Origin: Paenibacillus silagei
GTDB lineage: Bacteria; Bacillota; Bacilli; Paenibacillales; Paenibacillaceae
Assembly (NCBI RefSeq): GCF_017874735.1
Contig: NZ_JAGGLV010000005.1
Location: 310,001-374,000 of the forward strand
DNA length: 64,000 nucleotides
Direction: 5' to 3'
Positions 25,829 through 35,402 of the stretch are shown here, one piece after another (position 1 is the first letter of the stretch; every line of letters begins with the position of its first letter). The position numbers and the translations under genes are program-made. The notes under the pieces were generated by a model. That model was not told the origin of the DNA, made no database searches, and saw only the letters and a program-made list of their open reading frames with translations.

Positions 25829-27137
25829 CGCCTCTCTCCTCCTTTCGCTGCACATGCAAGATGGTTATTCCCGTATTCTCCAGAACCGGAATCAACAGCT
25901 CCATGCTGCTATACTTGTCCCGAAATGCTTCTGTCAGCCCCTGCTCCGGCGGCTCCACCGGTGCAGCGCTCATCCGCTCATCTGCGGCATATGGGCTGGA
26001 AACGCGGATACCATTCTGCTGCACCTGAGCGTAGAACCGGATTAACACTGCCTGAATGGCCTCCTGCTGAGAGGAAGCGCAGCAGCCGTCTGTCCAGGCG
26101 CTTCCGGCCTTCCCGGCAGCAGCACGGTATGCGCCGACTCCGGGAATCCGCTCAACATAGATCTCAAGCTGCTCCGCTTGTGGGACGAAACGGCGGATCA
26201 TAGCCTGGATCCGCGTATTCCCCGCGAGCTCCGCGAAGGCAAGCTTCCGGCCTTCCAGCACTGCCGGGCCTCCCACAGCTTCCCATGCCGTGAAGAGCTG
26301 CTCGGCCTGCCGTTCCACTCTGTGCTGCCGCCCTGCCGTAACCAGCCATTCTCCGGGCGGGCCGGGGTGAACCTGATTCAGCAGCCGCTCCAGATTGCGG
26401 CAGGAGGCGCGGACGATCTGCTCTGCATTCCCCTCGCCGCTATGGTAGCTTCCGTCAGAAGCGGTGGCTATTTTATAGGGAATCTGCAAAAGATCATTTC
26501 CATGATACACAAAGCTGTGCACAAGCTGATTCTCCAGACGCTCCAGGGCATCCAGGCATGAAGTCCAGTCCACAGCCTCCGCCGGCTCCGCAGGATCACT
26601 CCGCGTTTCTCTGACTGCTGTCCGCAGAACATCGGTGAGCAGCCGCTTGGGCTCAACCACAGTTTTGGCCCCCCCGAGGTCAATCTGAATGACGCGTTTG
26701 GCTGCCTGTGCTTCCTCGTCCTGAAGGCCGTCGCAGGCCGCAGCTATACTTTCTGCATAGCTAAGCAGAAGGGGCTGAGCCATTGCACTTTTCCACTGCG
26801 GATTGCCTTCCTCCACGGCAGCAGTGATCTCCAGTTCGTCACCTGGCGTCAGATAGCGCAGCAGCAGCGCTTTGTCGGGAGTGATCACCCGCAGCTGCCA
26901 TTCCCCGCGAGGCGTAAGAGTACCGTCCGAATTCCCGCCAGAAGACGCAGAGCGCTGCTCCCCGGGAAGCAGCCGCGCCGCCAGCGCCTCGTCAACCGGC
27001 ATCCAGTTTGCGGAGCGGTCACCGAACACGGCCTCCTTAAGCTTCCGGGCGGTTTGCGGGTTCGCTTTTAGCTGGTGCAGCCCTTGCTTGCCATATAGAT
27101 ACAGCCGCTCCTCCCGTCTAATGAACCAGTGTGTCAT
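25770..27137 (-). CDS. RiPP maturation protein of uncertain family
   Basis: About 455 residues, with no membrane segments. I do not recognise it with confidence. A stretch AYRAAAGKAGSAWTDGCCAS followed by QEAIQAVLIRFYAQVQQ has the shape of the conserved glycine/helix elements in YcaO or ocin-ThiF-type thiazole bacteriocin maturation proteins, so a divergent, possibly non-catalytic scaffold for YcaO-1 is plausible. No GxGxxG and no zinc cysteine quartet is seen. It overlaps both neighbours (27118-27137 and 25770-25828), showing tight coupling with YcaO-1. The ATG at 27137 is preferred over a GTG at 27143. Confidence 0.5.
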   Translation of the reverse strand: MTHWFIRREERLYLYGKQGLHQLKANPQTARKLKEAVFGDRSANWMPVDEALAARLLPGEQRSASSGGNSDGTLTPRGEWQLRVITPDKALLLRYLTPGDELEITAAVEEGNPQWKSAMAQPLLLSYAESIAAACDGLQDEEAQAAKRVIQIDLGGAKTVVEPKRLLTDVLRTAVRETRSDPAEPAEAVDWTSCLDALERLENQLVHSFVYHGNDLLQIPYKIATASDGSYHSGEGNAEQIVRASCRNLERLLNQVHPGPPGEWLVTAGRQHRVERQAEQLFTAWEAVGGPAVLEGRKLAFAELAGNTRIQAMIRRFVPQAEQLEIYVERIPGVGAYRAAAGKAGSAWTDGCCASSQQEAIQAVLIRFYAQVQQNGIRVSSPYAADERMSAAPVEPPEQGLTEAFRDKYSSMELLIPVLENTGITILHVQRKEERGDEGSHVIPDGQSVSAGSCS

Positions 27138-28218
27138 GTTCACTCTCTCCCGCCATCTTCATCTCCAGATAACTGTAAGCATCCTTCCAATCCATCCCGT
27201 AGCCTGATTCCACACTCTCGGAGGCCACGCCGGTGATGCGCTGCTTGCGCAGAGGTGAGATTTCCAGCATCGGCATTAAGGAATACAGGACAGCGGCTAC
27301 GAACCGGTAGACGACGAACCCTTTATCGTGATAATGCTTCAGGAAATCGGGGTTGGAGAAAAAGGTCTGATGAAACGTACTGACCTGATCATGGCGTTCG
27401 AAGAAATCATCGCCGTAATACAGCTTGTCATGCACCAGCTCTCCCCGTTCATACGCCTGCTCCAGCATCGTCCACAATGAACTGATGAAGATCCGCAGCC
27501 GCCCAAAAATAAACTCCCGCTCAAACCGGCCCTCGGTAAAGCTCTGCACTCCGCTTGCTATAAATTCCTTTTCGGTATCCGTCCGGCCATGCAGAGCTTC
27601 GTGTATTCTGGACTCCATCCTTTCATCTTTTCTGAATTCGGCCAGCTGGGTTTTGAAATATTCAAAATTGGAGCGGAGCGACAGATATCCTATCTTTAGC
27701 CCCCCTGGACTGTTGCTGCCGGTAATAAAAAACATCTTGGCCGCCTCCACGTTCTGCCTGTCTTCAGGCAGGTCCACCCAGGACTCATAAATATCCGCAA
27801 TCAGCCGGCTCTTGAGCAGCTCAATGCTGTAATTCACCTTGGCGCTGCACAGCGGATTGCCGTGGGTCAGCATGCTTCCCTCCTCTACCGTCACCTCACC
27901 ATCACGGCGAAGCGGCAGGAACGTCCCGGAATACTCCTCCATTAGGGCAAGCTTATTCACCATACGCTCGTATTTCACGTATTCATCCTCAGACCGTTCT
28001 CTGGAATAACGCTCCGCATGACGACGGATCAGATCCTCAAGCTGCGGATTGGCATTAGAGGCGTCCAGCGTAACTTTAAGATGGAACCCATAGACCCAGC
28101 TTTTCTGCAGAATGAGATTCTCCAGCTTCGAGGTCTGGACGAACGACAGGATGGACCGGACCAGTAAGGCAGTCGCTTTGCTGTCGTATAAATAACAATT
28201 AATAGTTCGCAGCTGCAT
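27118..28218 (-). CDS. Divergent LanB C-domain-like protein
   Basis: A 366-residue soluble protein. The start MQLRTINCYLY is set by a strong SD (GGAGGGGAAGAGG) and overlaps the 3' end of the LanB gene by 20 bases. The outline INCYLY... SWVYGFHLKVTL resembles the opening of SpaB_C domains (YRLY... WFFIRY.. HLRLRF), and it follows a LanB N-domain protein exactly where the elimination or pyridine-synthase subunit sits in split thiopeptide systems. It lacks a clear EPExERYGG block, so it could be the diverged cycloaddition-type member, with the 304-residue protein doing elimination. This is inference from outline and position. Confidence 0.45.
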   Translation of the reverse strand: MQLRTINCYLYDSKATALLVRSILSFVQTSKLENLILQKSWVYGFHLKVTLDASNANPQLEDLIRRHAERYSRERSEDEYVKYERMVNKLALMEEYSGTFLPLRRDGEVTVEEGSMLTHGNPLCSAKVNYSIELLKSRLIADIYESWVDLPEDRQNVEAAKMFFITGSNSPGGLKIGYLSLRSNFEYFKTQLAEFRKDERMESRIHEALHGRTDTEKEFIASGVQSFTEGRFEREFIFGRLRIFISSLWTMLEQAYERGELVHDKLYYGDDFFERHDQVSTFHQTFFSNPDFLKHYHDKGFVVYRFVAAVLYSLMPMLEISPLRKQRITGVASESVESGYGMDWKDAYSYLEMKMAGESEHDTLVH

Positions 28219-30778
28219 ATTCCTCTTCCCCTCCGCATGTAATTTCGTAGGTATACTCCAGCACATGATCAAGCTCCGTGTCCGCCACCGGATACTCCTC
28301 TTCGATTAAGAGATGTTCTCCCTTGGCCGCAAGCTGCAGGAATACCTGGAAGAGCAGCGGCGAGGATAAATTAATGAATTGCGGCTTGCGTTCTGTCGCC
28401 TCTGAAGCCGGTTCTGTGCTTGTGTTGAACGGCCTGGCGAAGAACCGGGTAGGAATACCGTTACTATCACAATAATCAATGGTGCGCTTCCAGGCTGTGA
28501 AGCGTTCCTTCTCACTGAGCGCTCCCGATAAGGCTGAAGTGCTGAGCAGCCACTTCTCCCGGGAAACCATCAGTTCATGTTCGCCCAGCCAAATCCGGGG
28601 AACATGGATAACCGTCTCATCCGTTCCTCCTGCCGGCTTCAGCCTCTCACGCAGAACCAGCTCCCCAAGGTCAAAATAACTGGTCCCATGCGAGGACAGG
28701 ATATCGAAGGTCGTCAGAATTGCCGGGGCGGCTACCAGCACCAGTGTACCCAGAAATTGCGGACGCACGGTGTTACCTGTCGTAGGATCAAAGAACTCAG
28801 GGCTTTCCGTGGAGGGATTGTACCGGAACCCCAAATCCAGCCATGAGAGGGACTGCCCGCTCTCGGTCATAGACTGAATGGGCAAGGCGATCTCTTTTTG
28901 CACCGTTCTCTTGCGGATATTGGCATTGAAGCCGAAGGTATTGCGGATATCTGCCACCTGATTCCCATCGAAGCATTCCCGCAGATAAGCGGCGTATTCG
29001 CTGCCGGAGTCCTCCAGATACTTCAGAAACCGGGCGAAATAAATCGAGAACCCCTTATACATATGGTTCAGTACCATACGTTCCCCGCTCTCCTGTACAA
29101 AAAACGAGTGTGAGAGCAGGCGGTCCCCGAGCACATCCTGAATCTCACGCTGCCAGGCTGCTGTCTGTGTATCAGAGAGGACAATCTCATCCTGCGCGGC
29201 GGCTTCGTTCAGGAATCCCGTCAAGCGGCTGGCGATATTGTGCAGACGCTGAGTCTTCTTATGGCTGAATGCTTTATCCCAGTTGAACAGTCCGGAGGTC
29301 TCCTTCAATAACTCCGGGTCCGAGAAGAACACCTGGGCCATATCCCGGAGTACCCTTGAAGCCTCCTGCGAGTTCGCTGGAATGTAACTTGTACCGTAAT
29401 GGCTCTTGAAGAACTCCCCTGCGGCGAACTGCATCTTAACGACCGTGTCGAAGCACATCATCAGCCATTGGTAACGGGATAACTGGGCCAGCCGCCCTTG
29501 CCGGCCTGCATAGTCCTGGGTCTGCACCGTCTCATCAATGCCGTCAATATACAGCAGGCTGCGGCGGGGCATCGGCTCCAGGCCGAACAATGCAGCCAGC
29601 GCTTCGGCACACTCATACAGGCGATCCATAGCTTCCATATCCAGCGAGTCACTGAATTGTCCGGTCAGGGCGTTCAATTCGTGCAGCAGCGGAATACACG
29701 GGTGATCTACACCGTAGCGTTCCAGCTTCCGCAGCAGCTCTTCAGGCAGATTGCCAGCTTGCTCGTTCAGATAGTCAGTCCGCTCCAGCACCCCATTGCT
29801 GATCAGCTGGCGCAGGGTATTGTCTGCCTGTTCGCCGGAGACACCAAGAGTGTTGAGGAGCTCCCGCATGGCCGGATAGGCGAGCACCTCCACCTCCTTA
29901 AGTCTCCCGAACAGCTTATGCAGTGCTTCACTGGCGCGCAGTGTAACAAGCCCCTGTCTCGATTTATACAATTGGCGTTCACCTTTGGTGTTCTGCAGCA
30001 CAGTAATATAATATTTCCCCTCGAGCTCCACGCAAGTGGCATTCAGGCGGTATTCGAGCCGCGTAATCCACTCCGGCTCAAGAAACAGCTTGTCGTAGAT
30101 TTGCAGGATCAGCGAATCATTCAGCCGGGGATAGAGCCGCTTGGCGCCTGTCTTCCTCACACCGCTGAAGTTTCCGATCCCGGAGTAGGTGAGATTAGCG
30201 AAGGGACTGGTCTTCATGCTGGCCCGGGTCAGAAATTTAACCAGGGTATAATCGAGCTTGCGCAGATTCCGGTCATGCTCCTCAGCCGGAGTCCGCAAGT
30301 ATTTAGCCAGCTTGGCTGTTATCGCACTGTTTACAAACGTCAGGGCATCCCGCAGCTCCCGGTCCTCCAGATAAATTCCCCGCAGCCAGCGGCGGTCCGC
30401 TGCTGCAAGCGCCTCGAATTCCTTCCGTACCTCTTCCATCCGTTCCCGTTGCTGCTGCCGCAAGGCGAATACCTGCCGGGTCTCGCCGCGCAGCTCTTCG
30501 GTGAACAGGGCTTCCACTTGGCTGTACCGCTTCTCGGCGCTGGCTCGCTCATTGAAGAAGTCACGCTTGAACCGGATCGCCTCCATCCGCTCGTCATCCC
30601 GCTCCAGGCTGCCGATCTGCCGCTGCATTTCTTCCGTGATATCAGCCAGCCGCAGCGCTGGTTCGCCCGCGCTTTGCCGCACCGCTGTATACCGCCCGCT
30701 AAGATTCCCCATATACTGGGCTACATATCTAAGCGGGAAATTGGTTTGTCTGTACATATAAAGGGGTGCTACCCGCAT
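28199..30778 (-). CDS. LanB-type dehydratase, glutamylation domain (copy B)
   Basis: An 859-residue protein of the lantibiotic dehydratase N-terminal type, which uses Glu-tRNA(Glu) to glutamylate Ser/Thr of the precursor. The diagnostic block is RASMKTSPFANLTYSGIG (about residues 190-207, the SPFxxxT motif of LanB). Further marks are FFKSHYGTSYIPANSQ, DKAFSHKKTQRLHNIASRL and YNPSTESPEFFDPTTG. The start is ATG 30778 after AGGAG; a GTG at 30787 is also in frame. No elimination domain is fused, as in split thiopeptide-type systems. It shares only family-level similarity with the 808-residue LanB of the same operon. Confidence 0.9.
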   Translation of the reverse strand: MRVAPLYMYRQTNFPLRYVAQYMGNLSGRYTAVRQSAGEPALRLADITEEMQRQIGSLERDDERMEAIRFKRDFFNERASAEKRYSQVEALFTEELRGETRQVFALRQQQRERMEEVRKEFEALAAADRRWLRGIYLEDRELRDALTFVNSAITAKLAKYLRTPAEEHDRNLRKLDYTLVKFLTRASMKTSPFANLTYSGIGNFSGVRKTGAKRLYPRLNDSLILQIYDKLFLEPEWITRLEYRLNATCVELEGKYYITVLQNTKGERQLYKSRQGLVTLRASEALHKLFGRLKEVEVLAYPAMRELLNTLGVSGEQADNTLRQLISNGVLERTDYLNEQAGNLPEELLRKLERYGVDHPCIPLLHELNALTGQFSDSLDMEAMDRLYECAEALAALFGLEPMPRRSLLYIDGIDETVQTQDYAGRQGRLAQLSRYQWLMMCFDTVVKMQFAAGEFFKSHYGTSYIPANSQEASRVLRDMAQVFFSDPELLKETSGLFNWDKAFSHKKTQRLHNIASRLTGFLNEAAAQDEIVLSDTQTAAWQREIQDVLGDRLLSHSFFVQESGERMVLNHMYKGFSIYFARFLKYLEDSGSEYAAYLRECFDGNQVADIRNTFGFNANIRKRTVQKEIALPIQSMTESGQSLSWLDLGFRYNPSTESPEFFDPTTGNTVRPQFLGTLVLVAAPAILTTFDILSSHGTSYFDLGELVLRERLKPAGGTDETVIHVPRIWLGEHELMVSREKWLLSTSALSGALSEKERFTAWKRTIDYCDSNGIPTRFFARPFNTSTEPASEATERKPQFINLSSPLLFQVFLQLAAKGEHLLIEEEYPVADTELDHVLEYTYEITCGGEEEYAAANY

Positions 30779-30797
30779 CTTTCCCACTCCTGTCTAT

Positions 30798-31961
30798 TTA
30801 TTCGGGGACCTTCCGGGACCGGCCGGCCTGCCCGAACATTTGAATAATGGCCTGATAACTGTTGAGTCCAAACAGCAATGCATTCTCGTCAATGTCAAAA
30901 GCTCCGGTGTGAACGTTGTTATTCTCCCGCACATAAGCGCCGATGAAATAATAGCAGGTCTTGACGCCGGGCAGGTCCCTGGCATAGAAGGCGAAGTCAT
31001 CGCTGGAGAACAGGAACGGCGCCTCCAGCACCTGCTCCCTGCCAAACCTGGTACCCAGCAGCCGGGCCGTAAGCCTGGTCAGCGCCGGATCATTCAAGCA
31101 GCAGGGATACTCGGAAATAATCCGGCTGTCCAAAATCCCCCGCACCTGAGAGGATGCGGTTAGGGCATCCATTAGCTGCCGATACCCGTCCCGGAGTGCG
31201 TCCGCTTCCGCAGAGCGGATTGTAAGATACAGCTTCAGCCGGTCCGGGATCACATTATAGTAGCCATTCGTTTCCACATGCGTGATCTTGCAGAACTGCC
31301 CGGCTGTTTTATAGGCCTCCTGGAAATGCTGCACCTCGGCGATCACCCGGAGAACATCCGGCTGGTCAGAAGCATGGCCGGAGGCCAGCTCCAGCAGCAG
31401 CTCCGCGTTCAGGCAGCCTGCCAGAGCAAGGCCGGGCCGCAGGGAGAAATACCCGGCATACAGATCCGGTGTGACATGAAGCGAATACAGGTATTCCAGC
31501 TTCTGCGCCCGGAGCAGGGGAATGAGCTCCCGAGCTCCCGCCATCACTTCCTCGGCCGCCTGAAAGATAAAGCGGCAGTTCACAGCCGGTGCGCTCCGGT
31601 CCACCCAACGGATGAGCTGCAGCAGAATGGACATATGGGCATCATGTCCGCACGCATGGCTTAGGCCGGGATGCATGCTTCGATAAGGAGCATCCGCTTT
31701 GGTATCCTCAACCGGCAGGGCATCCAGCTCTGCCCGGAAGCCGATGACCGGTAATCCGGCGCCGCCCTGATAGGAAGCGATGATCCCTTTTTCCGACGAA
31801 TGCTCGATTCTGATCCGGGTGGTATACCTAACAATGTAATCCTCAATGTATGCCCTCGTCTTCTTCTCCTGCCCGGCAAGCTCAGGGATGCGGTGCAGTT
31901 CCCTGCGGGTCCTCCGCAGCTCCTCCAGCTCACCGGCGCCTTGCTTAAGCGACGATTGCAT
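30798..31961 (-). CDS. M20-family amidohydrolase
   Basis: A 387-residue metallo-amidohydrolase of the hippurate hydrolase/aminoacylase branch of M20. Metal and catalytic segments are clear: GFRAELDALPVED, SHACGHDAHMSILLQ (His/Asp metal ligands) and FIFQAAEEVMAGARELI (catalytic Glu pair). It has no signal peptide. It starts inside the last codons of the ABC permease (17-base overlap) with a poor SD, so translation probably depends on coupling. It may trim the modified peptide, remove an acyl or aminoacyl group, or act in self-protection; the sequence does not say which. Confidence 0.9.
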   Translation of the reverse strand: MQSSLKQGAGELEELRRTRRELHRIPELAGQEKKTRAYIEDYIVRYTTRIRIEHSSEKGIIASYQGGAGLPVIGFRAELDALPVEDTKADAPYRSMHPGLSHACGHDAHMSILLQLIRWVDRSAPAVNCRFIFQAAEEVMAGARELIPLLRAQKLEYLYSLHVTPDLYAGYFSLRPGLALAGCLNAELLLELASGHASDQPDVLRVIAEVQHFQEAYKTAGQFCKITHVETNGYYNVIPDRLKLYLTIRSAEADALRDGYRQLMDALTASSQVRGILDSRIISEYPCCLNDPALTRLTARLLGTRFGREQVLEAPFLFSSDDFAFYARDLPGVKTCYYFIGAYVRENNNVHTGAFDIDENALLFGLNSYQAIIQMFGQAGRSRKVPE

Positions 31962-32670
31962 TCTTTTTGTAGCGGTAGACTACGAGAGTTACAATCAGCA
32001 GCAGCCCAATGTTCAGCGTCATCATCAGAATACTTTGAAGGGCATCGCCTCCGGTATAAAGGGTCTTAACCGCTTTGCTCAGATAATAGCCCGGGAAGAA
32101 GCGCTGGATATGGGTCATGAAGCCCGGAACCGAGAATCCCAGATCATTCGTGATGTTCATGGACATGAAGCCCAGGTACAACGGGAAGGAGATCGATTGC
32201 AGCGACACAATGTCCAGCAGGAAGCCGAGAATCAGGCCGAGGAAAATATAATATAGACTGGAGTACAGCGCCAGCAGCTCCATCTTCAGCAGCACCGTGT
32301 CCATTCTCAGGTGGAAGACAGCGGCGCCAAACGTGATGATTACCGCCGCAATCACCACATTCAGGATCAGTTGAACCAGAGCGGTGACGAAGATGAACTT
32401 GCCCGGCGAGTAAGGGGTGACGGTGTAGATGCTGCCGATATAAGACTTCTCTTTGGCCACCCGGGTGCTCAGCGTATTCAGTCCGCTGCCCGCTGTTCCG
32501 AACAGGGTACAGAATACCGCCAGATAAGTAATAAACTCCCCTTGGCCGTGATCAGGCTTCACGAAGGCATTCAGAGCAAGGAAGAACCCAAGCGGCATCA
32601 CGAGTGTGAAAAATACAAACCTCTTGTTACGCAGCACCTTGAGAATTTCATAGCGGATAATTGTAATCAT
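31945..32670 (-). CDS. ABC-2 type permease of the RiPP exporter
   Basis: A 241-residue membrane protein with about six helices, starting MITIIRYEILKVLRNKRFVFF, the typical ABC-2 opening. A periplasm-like loop GQGEFITYLAVFCTLFG and the cytoplasmic STRVAKEKSYIGSIYTVTP coupling segment follow. It overlaps the ATPase gene by 4 bases and is embedded in the RiPP operon, so it is the likely exporter and/or immunity pump for the mature peptide. Confidence 0.88.
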   Translation of the reverse strand: MITIIRYEILKVLRNKRFVFFTLVMPLGFFLALNAFVKPDHGQGEFITYLAVFCTLFGTAGSGLNTLSTRVAKEKSYIGSIYTVTPYSPGKFIFVTALVQLILNVVIAAVIITFGAAVFHLRMDTVLLKMELLALYSSLYYIFLGLILGFLLDIVSLQSISFPLYLGFMSMNITNDLGFSVPGFMTHIQRFFPGYYLSKAVKTLYTGGDALQSILMMTLNIGLLLIVTLVVYRYKKNAIVA

Positions 32671-33533
32671 GCCTGCATCACTCCTTCTTCATAGTGGTCA
32701 TAAATTTCACGGTAGCAATCCTTCACTTCCTTAAGCCGTTCTTCATAAGGAATCTGCCGCTCCTTCAAGACATCCACAAGCCGGGATTGCTCCGCCGGAT
32801 GAAAGACATACAGTCTTCCATCCTCCACCAGACCGCCGAACCGGCGCTGCAGCTCCTCTGCTTCCTCTGCTTGCGCGGGATGGACAACGAGGATTTTCTG
32901 GGCATTCAGATCCTCCTTGCTTACAACCGCAGCGACCTTCCCTTCTTTGAGAAAAATAAACCGACGGCAAAAGTCGTTCAGCTCATCCAGATGATGTGAG
33001 GTTACGAATATGGATTTGCCCTGCCCCTGCAGCTCCTTGATCTTGCTCCAGAACATTCTGCAGGCGGTAACATCCATGCCGACCGTCGGTTCGTCCAGGA
33101 ACAGCAATTTCGGATTGGCTACCAGAGAGAGTGCGAAAGACAGTCTGCGCTTCTGCCCGCCGGACAGGCTCTGGACCATACTGCGCGTCTCTTGCACCAG
33201 ATCCCCGGCCTTAAGCAGCTCATTCGTATCCACCTTGGATTTGCTATAGCTCTTATGCAGTTCAATCAGCTCCTTGACCCGCAGTCCATCGGGGAAAAGA
33301 TCCTTTTGCAGCATCATTCCGACATCCTTGTGGTTATCGAAATGCCGCTCTATGACCCCGGCATCGATACTGGTAAGCCCTAGAATAGAGCGGATCATCG
33401 TCGTCTTGCCCGCCCCGTTCGGTCCGATTAAGGCGATACTCTCGCCTTCCGCCACATCAAAGCTCACTCCGGCCAGCACCTGCTTATCCTTGAACCGCTT
33501 CTCTACAGCTTCTAATTTCAGCAGCATTTGCAA
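32667..33533 (-). CDS. ABC ATPase of the RiPP exporter
   Basis: A 288-residue ATPase with Walker A (GPNGAGKTTMI), the signature SLSGGQKRRLSFA, Walker B (LLFLDEPTVGMDV) and switch His (VTSHHLDEL). It starts at TTG 33533, six bases after AAGGAG, or ATG 33527. It forms a transporter with the overlapping permease gene. Its place between the two halves of the biosynthetic operon ties export to production. Confidence 0.92.
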   Translation of the reverse strand: MQMLLKLEAVEKRFKDKQVLAGVSFDVAEGESIALIGPNGAGKTTMIRSILGLTSIDAGVIERHFDNHKDVGMMLQKDLFPDGLRVKELIELHKSYSKSKVDTNELLKAGDLVQETRSMVQSLSGGQKRRLSFALSLVANPKLLFLDEPTVGMDVTACRMFWSKIKELQGQGKSIFVTSHHLDELNDFCRRFIFLKEGKVAAVVSKEDLNAQKILVVHPAQAEEAEELQRRFGGLVEDGRLYVFHPAEQSRLVDVLKERQIPYEERLKEVKDCYREIYDHYEEGVMQA

Positions 33534-33563
33534 GTTATTCTCCTTCTTTCTGTTTTATAGTGT

Positions 33564-35402
33564 TCAGGGAAAGGGATGTGGCGCCTGGTTGACCTCCGCC
33601 GAATCCATCCCCCAGTACTGTGCAGCCTGCCGGATGCGCCGTCCGCAGAGCATCCGGCCTGGTTCACCGAACCACATCGGCTGCATCTGAGGTACAAGCA
33701 CTTTGACCGCCTCCAGTCCAAGCGCCTTGTAGCCCTCTGGTGTCTGACGGACGATGAACGCCTCGCCGTAATGGTCCGTCATCCGGTTCAGCAGCGCTGA
33801 GGTTTCTTCCGCCAGATCAATCACCGTATGCTGAAGCTCCCCGTAGAACCGGGCAAACCGCTCGCGGATGCTGTATTGACCGCCGCCATTCAGGAAGCTG
33901 AAGTGATGCCGTTCTTCCTGAAGGAAATAGAGAATGGGATGATCCTCGACCCGAAGTACCCCTTCATGGCGGATGCGCCGGGCTTTCTCACGGATCTCTG
34001 CGGCATGAGTGCCGTAGTATTCCAGCGCCAGCAGCATTTCTTCCAGCGCCGAGAGGATGGCCTTCTCCGGATGGGGGTGGGCACCCGCCGTACTGTAGGC
34101 AGCGAACTGGTTCTCAGTCTGTCCCAGACAGAGGGCCCAAATGACAGGAATCTCTGTCTCCATCGTGATGTCGAACAGCTGCACGGTATACCCGAGCGCC
34201 GTAAGCCGTCCGGTCATATAACGGATCTGTGCATTCTCTACCGAATCCGGCAAGATCTCGGGCGGTGAACGCCGCAGGTACCAGTGGTTCAGGAAGGCAT
34301 CCCGCTCAATCAGCTCCAGACAGGCATAATAGATACCGTCCAGCAGGGTTATGCCCAGGGCATTTCCGTTGGAATTGCCTTTGTAAATCCTCGGCCCGGC
34401 TGGATACCCGTCATCCGGCTTATAATAGGCCAGGCATTCCGGGACATACACTGTGCCTTGCCGCTTCCAGTCAAAGGCAGGTATCCAATTCAAGGGCAGC
34501 TCCTCCTGGTAAGCTGCTATCTGTCCGCTTCCCTTCACCGCATCGGTGAACAGCAGCGGATCGATGACTGTCTCCCGTTGCTGCAGGCTCCGGGTGCCGG
34601 ATCTGACACTCAGCCCTTCCCGGCCGCGCGGGTGCATTCCCGCATAACGTTCCAGCGCCTCACACCTCGACTTTAGCTCGCTGGCTCTATAATCCGTTGA
34701 GCTGCCTATGCCAAGCTCATATTTCTCCTCCCTATAGATTCTGAAGAAGCTGGTCAGCGAAAAGAAGGAACGGGTATTTCTATCCCTGTAGATCATAAAA
34801 TTGGAATCTGCATTGCCTGGCGCGAATACGGCATCGCATTCCGCAGTAGGCTGAGCCCGGTATGAATCGCCATACCGGAACATCGGTTGCCGTTCAAACG
34901 CCTGGCGGATTAGGGCGGTGTCGTCCTCCGGTTCAGCTGCGTCACAGTGCTTACAACGGTGTGCAGGCCAGAAGGAGTACCTGCGGACATTGCCGCCGGG
35001 TTCCAGCCGGTAATAGTCGAGCACGCCGGGCACCCCGGTCTGCCGGAGCAGCAGAGCCAGACATTCCTGCACCAGCTCTTCATCCACGCTGTAGCTTCCA
35101 ATGAGCTCACTCCGGCCTTCATCCCCGGCCAGCCGCTCATTCGCCCTAAGGTTCTCGTTCCTCCGTTGCCCGAAGCAGGACGGACAGCCTATCCCGCCCG
35201 GATTGAATATAGGCCCGGCAAGCACTTCATGAACATCCACCTGCAGTAGCGCAAATCTCTCCTCGCGGGGCCAGACCCGCTCCCTGCCCGTCTGGTGAGC
35301 GTAGGCTATGAAGCATAGCAGCCGTTCCCCGCCGAGCTCAAGAACCACCTGTTCCTCCAGGCGGTGCACCGCCTGATCCAATGTCGTTACTGCTGTCTTC
35401 AT
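33564..35402 (-). CDS. YcaO cyclodehydratase 2
   Basis: A 612-residue azoline-forming YcaO. The N-terminal part has two zinc-type pairs, CPSC and CKHC, separated by about 90 residues. The YcaO ATP-site residues are in KSRCEALERYAGM, SNGNALGITLLDGIYYACLE and LIERDAFLNHWYLRR, and the C-terminus is the Pro-rich APHPFP tail. Its overall design matches YcaO-1 (23885-25828) but the sequences have diverged widely, so they look like old paralogues. The start overlaps the stop of the upstream partner gene as ATGA (35399-35402). Confidence 0.93.
   Translation of the reverse strand: MKTAVTTLDQAVHRLEEQVVLELGGERLLCFIAYAHQTGRERVWPREERFALLQVDVHEVLAGPIFNPGGIGCPSCFGQRRNENLRANERLAGDEGRSELIGSYSVDEELVQECLALLLRQTGVPGVLDYYRLEPGGNVRRYSFWPAHRCKHCDAAEPEDDTALIRQAFERQPMFRYGDSYRAQPTAECDAVFAPGNADSNFMIYRDRNTRSFFSLTSFFRIYREEKYELGIGSSTDYRASELKSRCEALERYAGMHPRGREGLSVRSGTRSLQQRETVIDPLLFTDAVKGSGQIAAYQEELPLNWIPAFDWKRQGTVYVPECLAYYKPDDGYPAGPRIYKGNSNGNALGITLLDGIYYACLELIERDAFLNHWYLRRSPPEILPDSVENAQIRYMTGRLTALGYTVQLFDITMETEIPVIWALCLGQTENQFAAYSTAGAHPHPEKAILSALEEMLLALEYYGTHAAEIREKARRIRHEGVLRVEDHPILYFLQEERHHFSFLNGGGQYSIRERFARFYGELQHTVIDLAEETSALLNRMTDHYGEAFIVRQTPEGYKALGLEAVKVLVPQMQPMWFGEPGRMLCGRRIRQAAQYWGMDSAEVNQAPHPFP

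Noticed and set aside
29498..30847. 449-codon plus-strand frame opposite the LanB gene
   Set aside because: Antisense shadow; low-complexity Gln/His-rich composition and no conserved motif.
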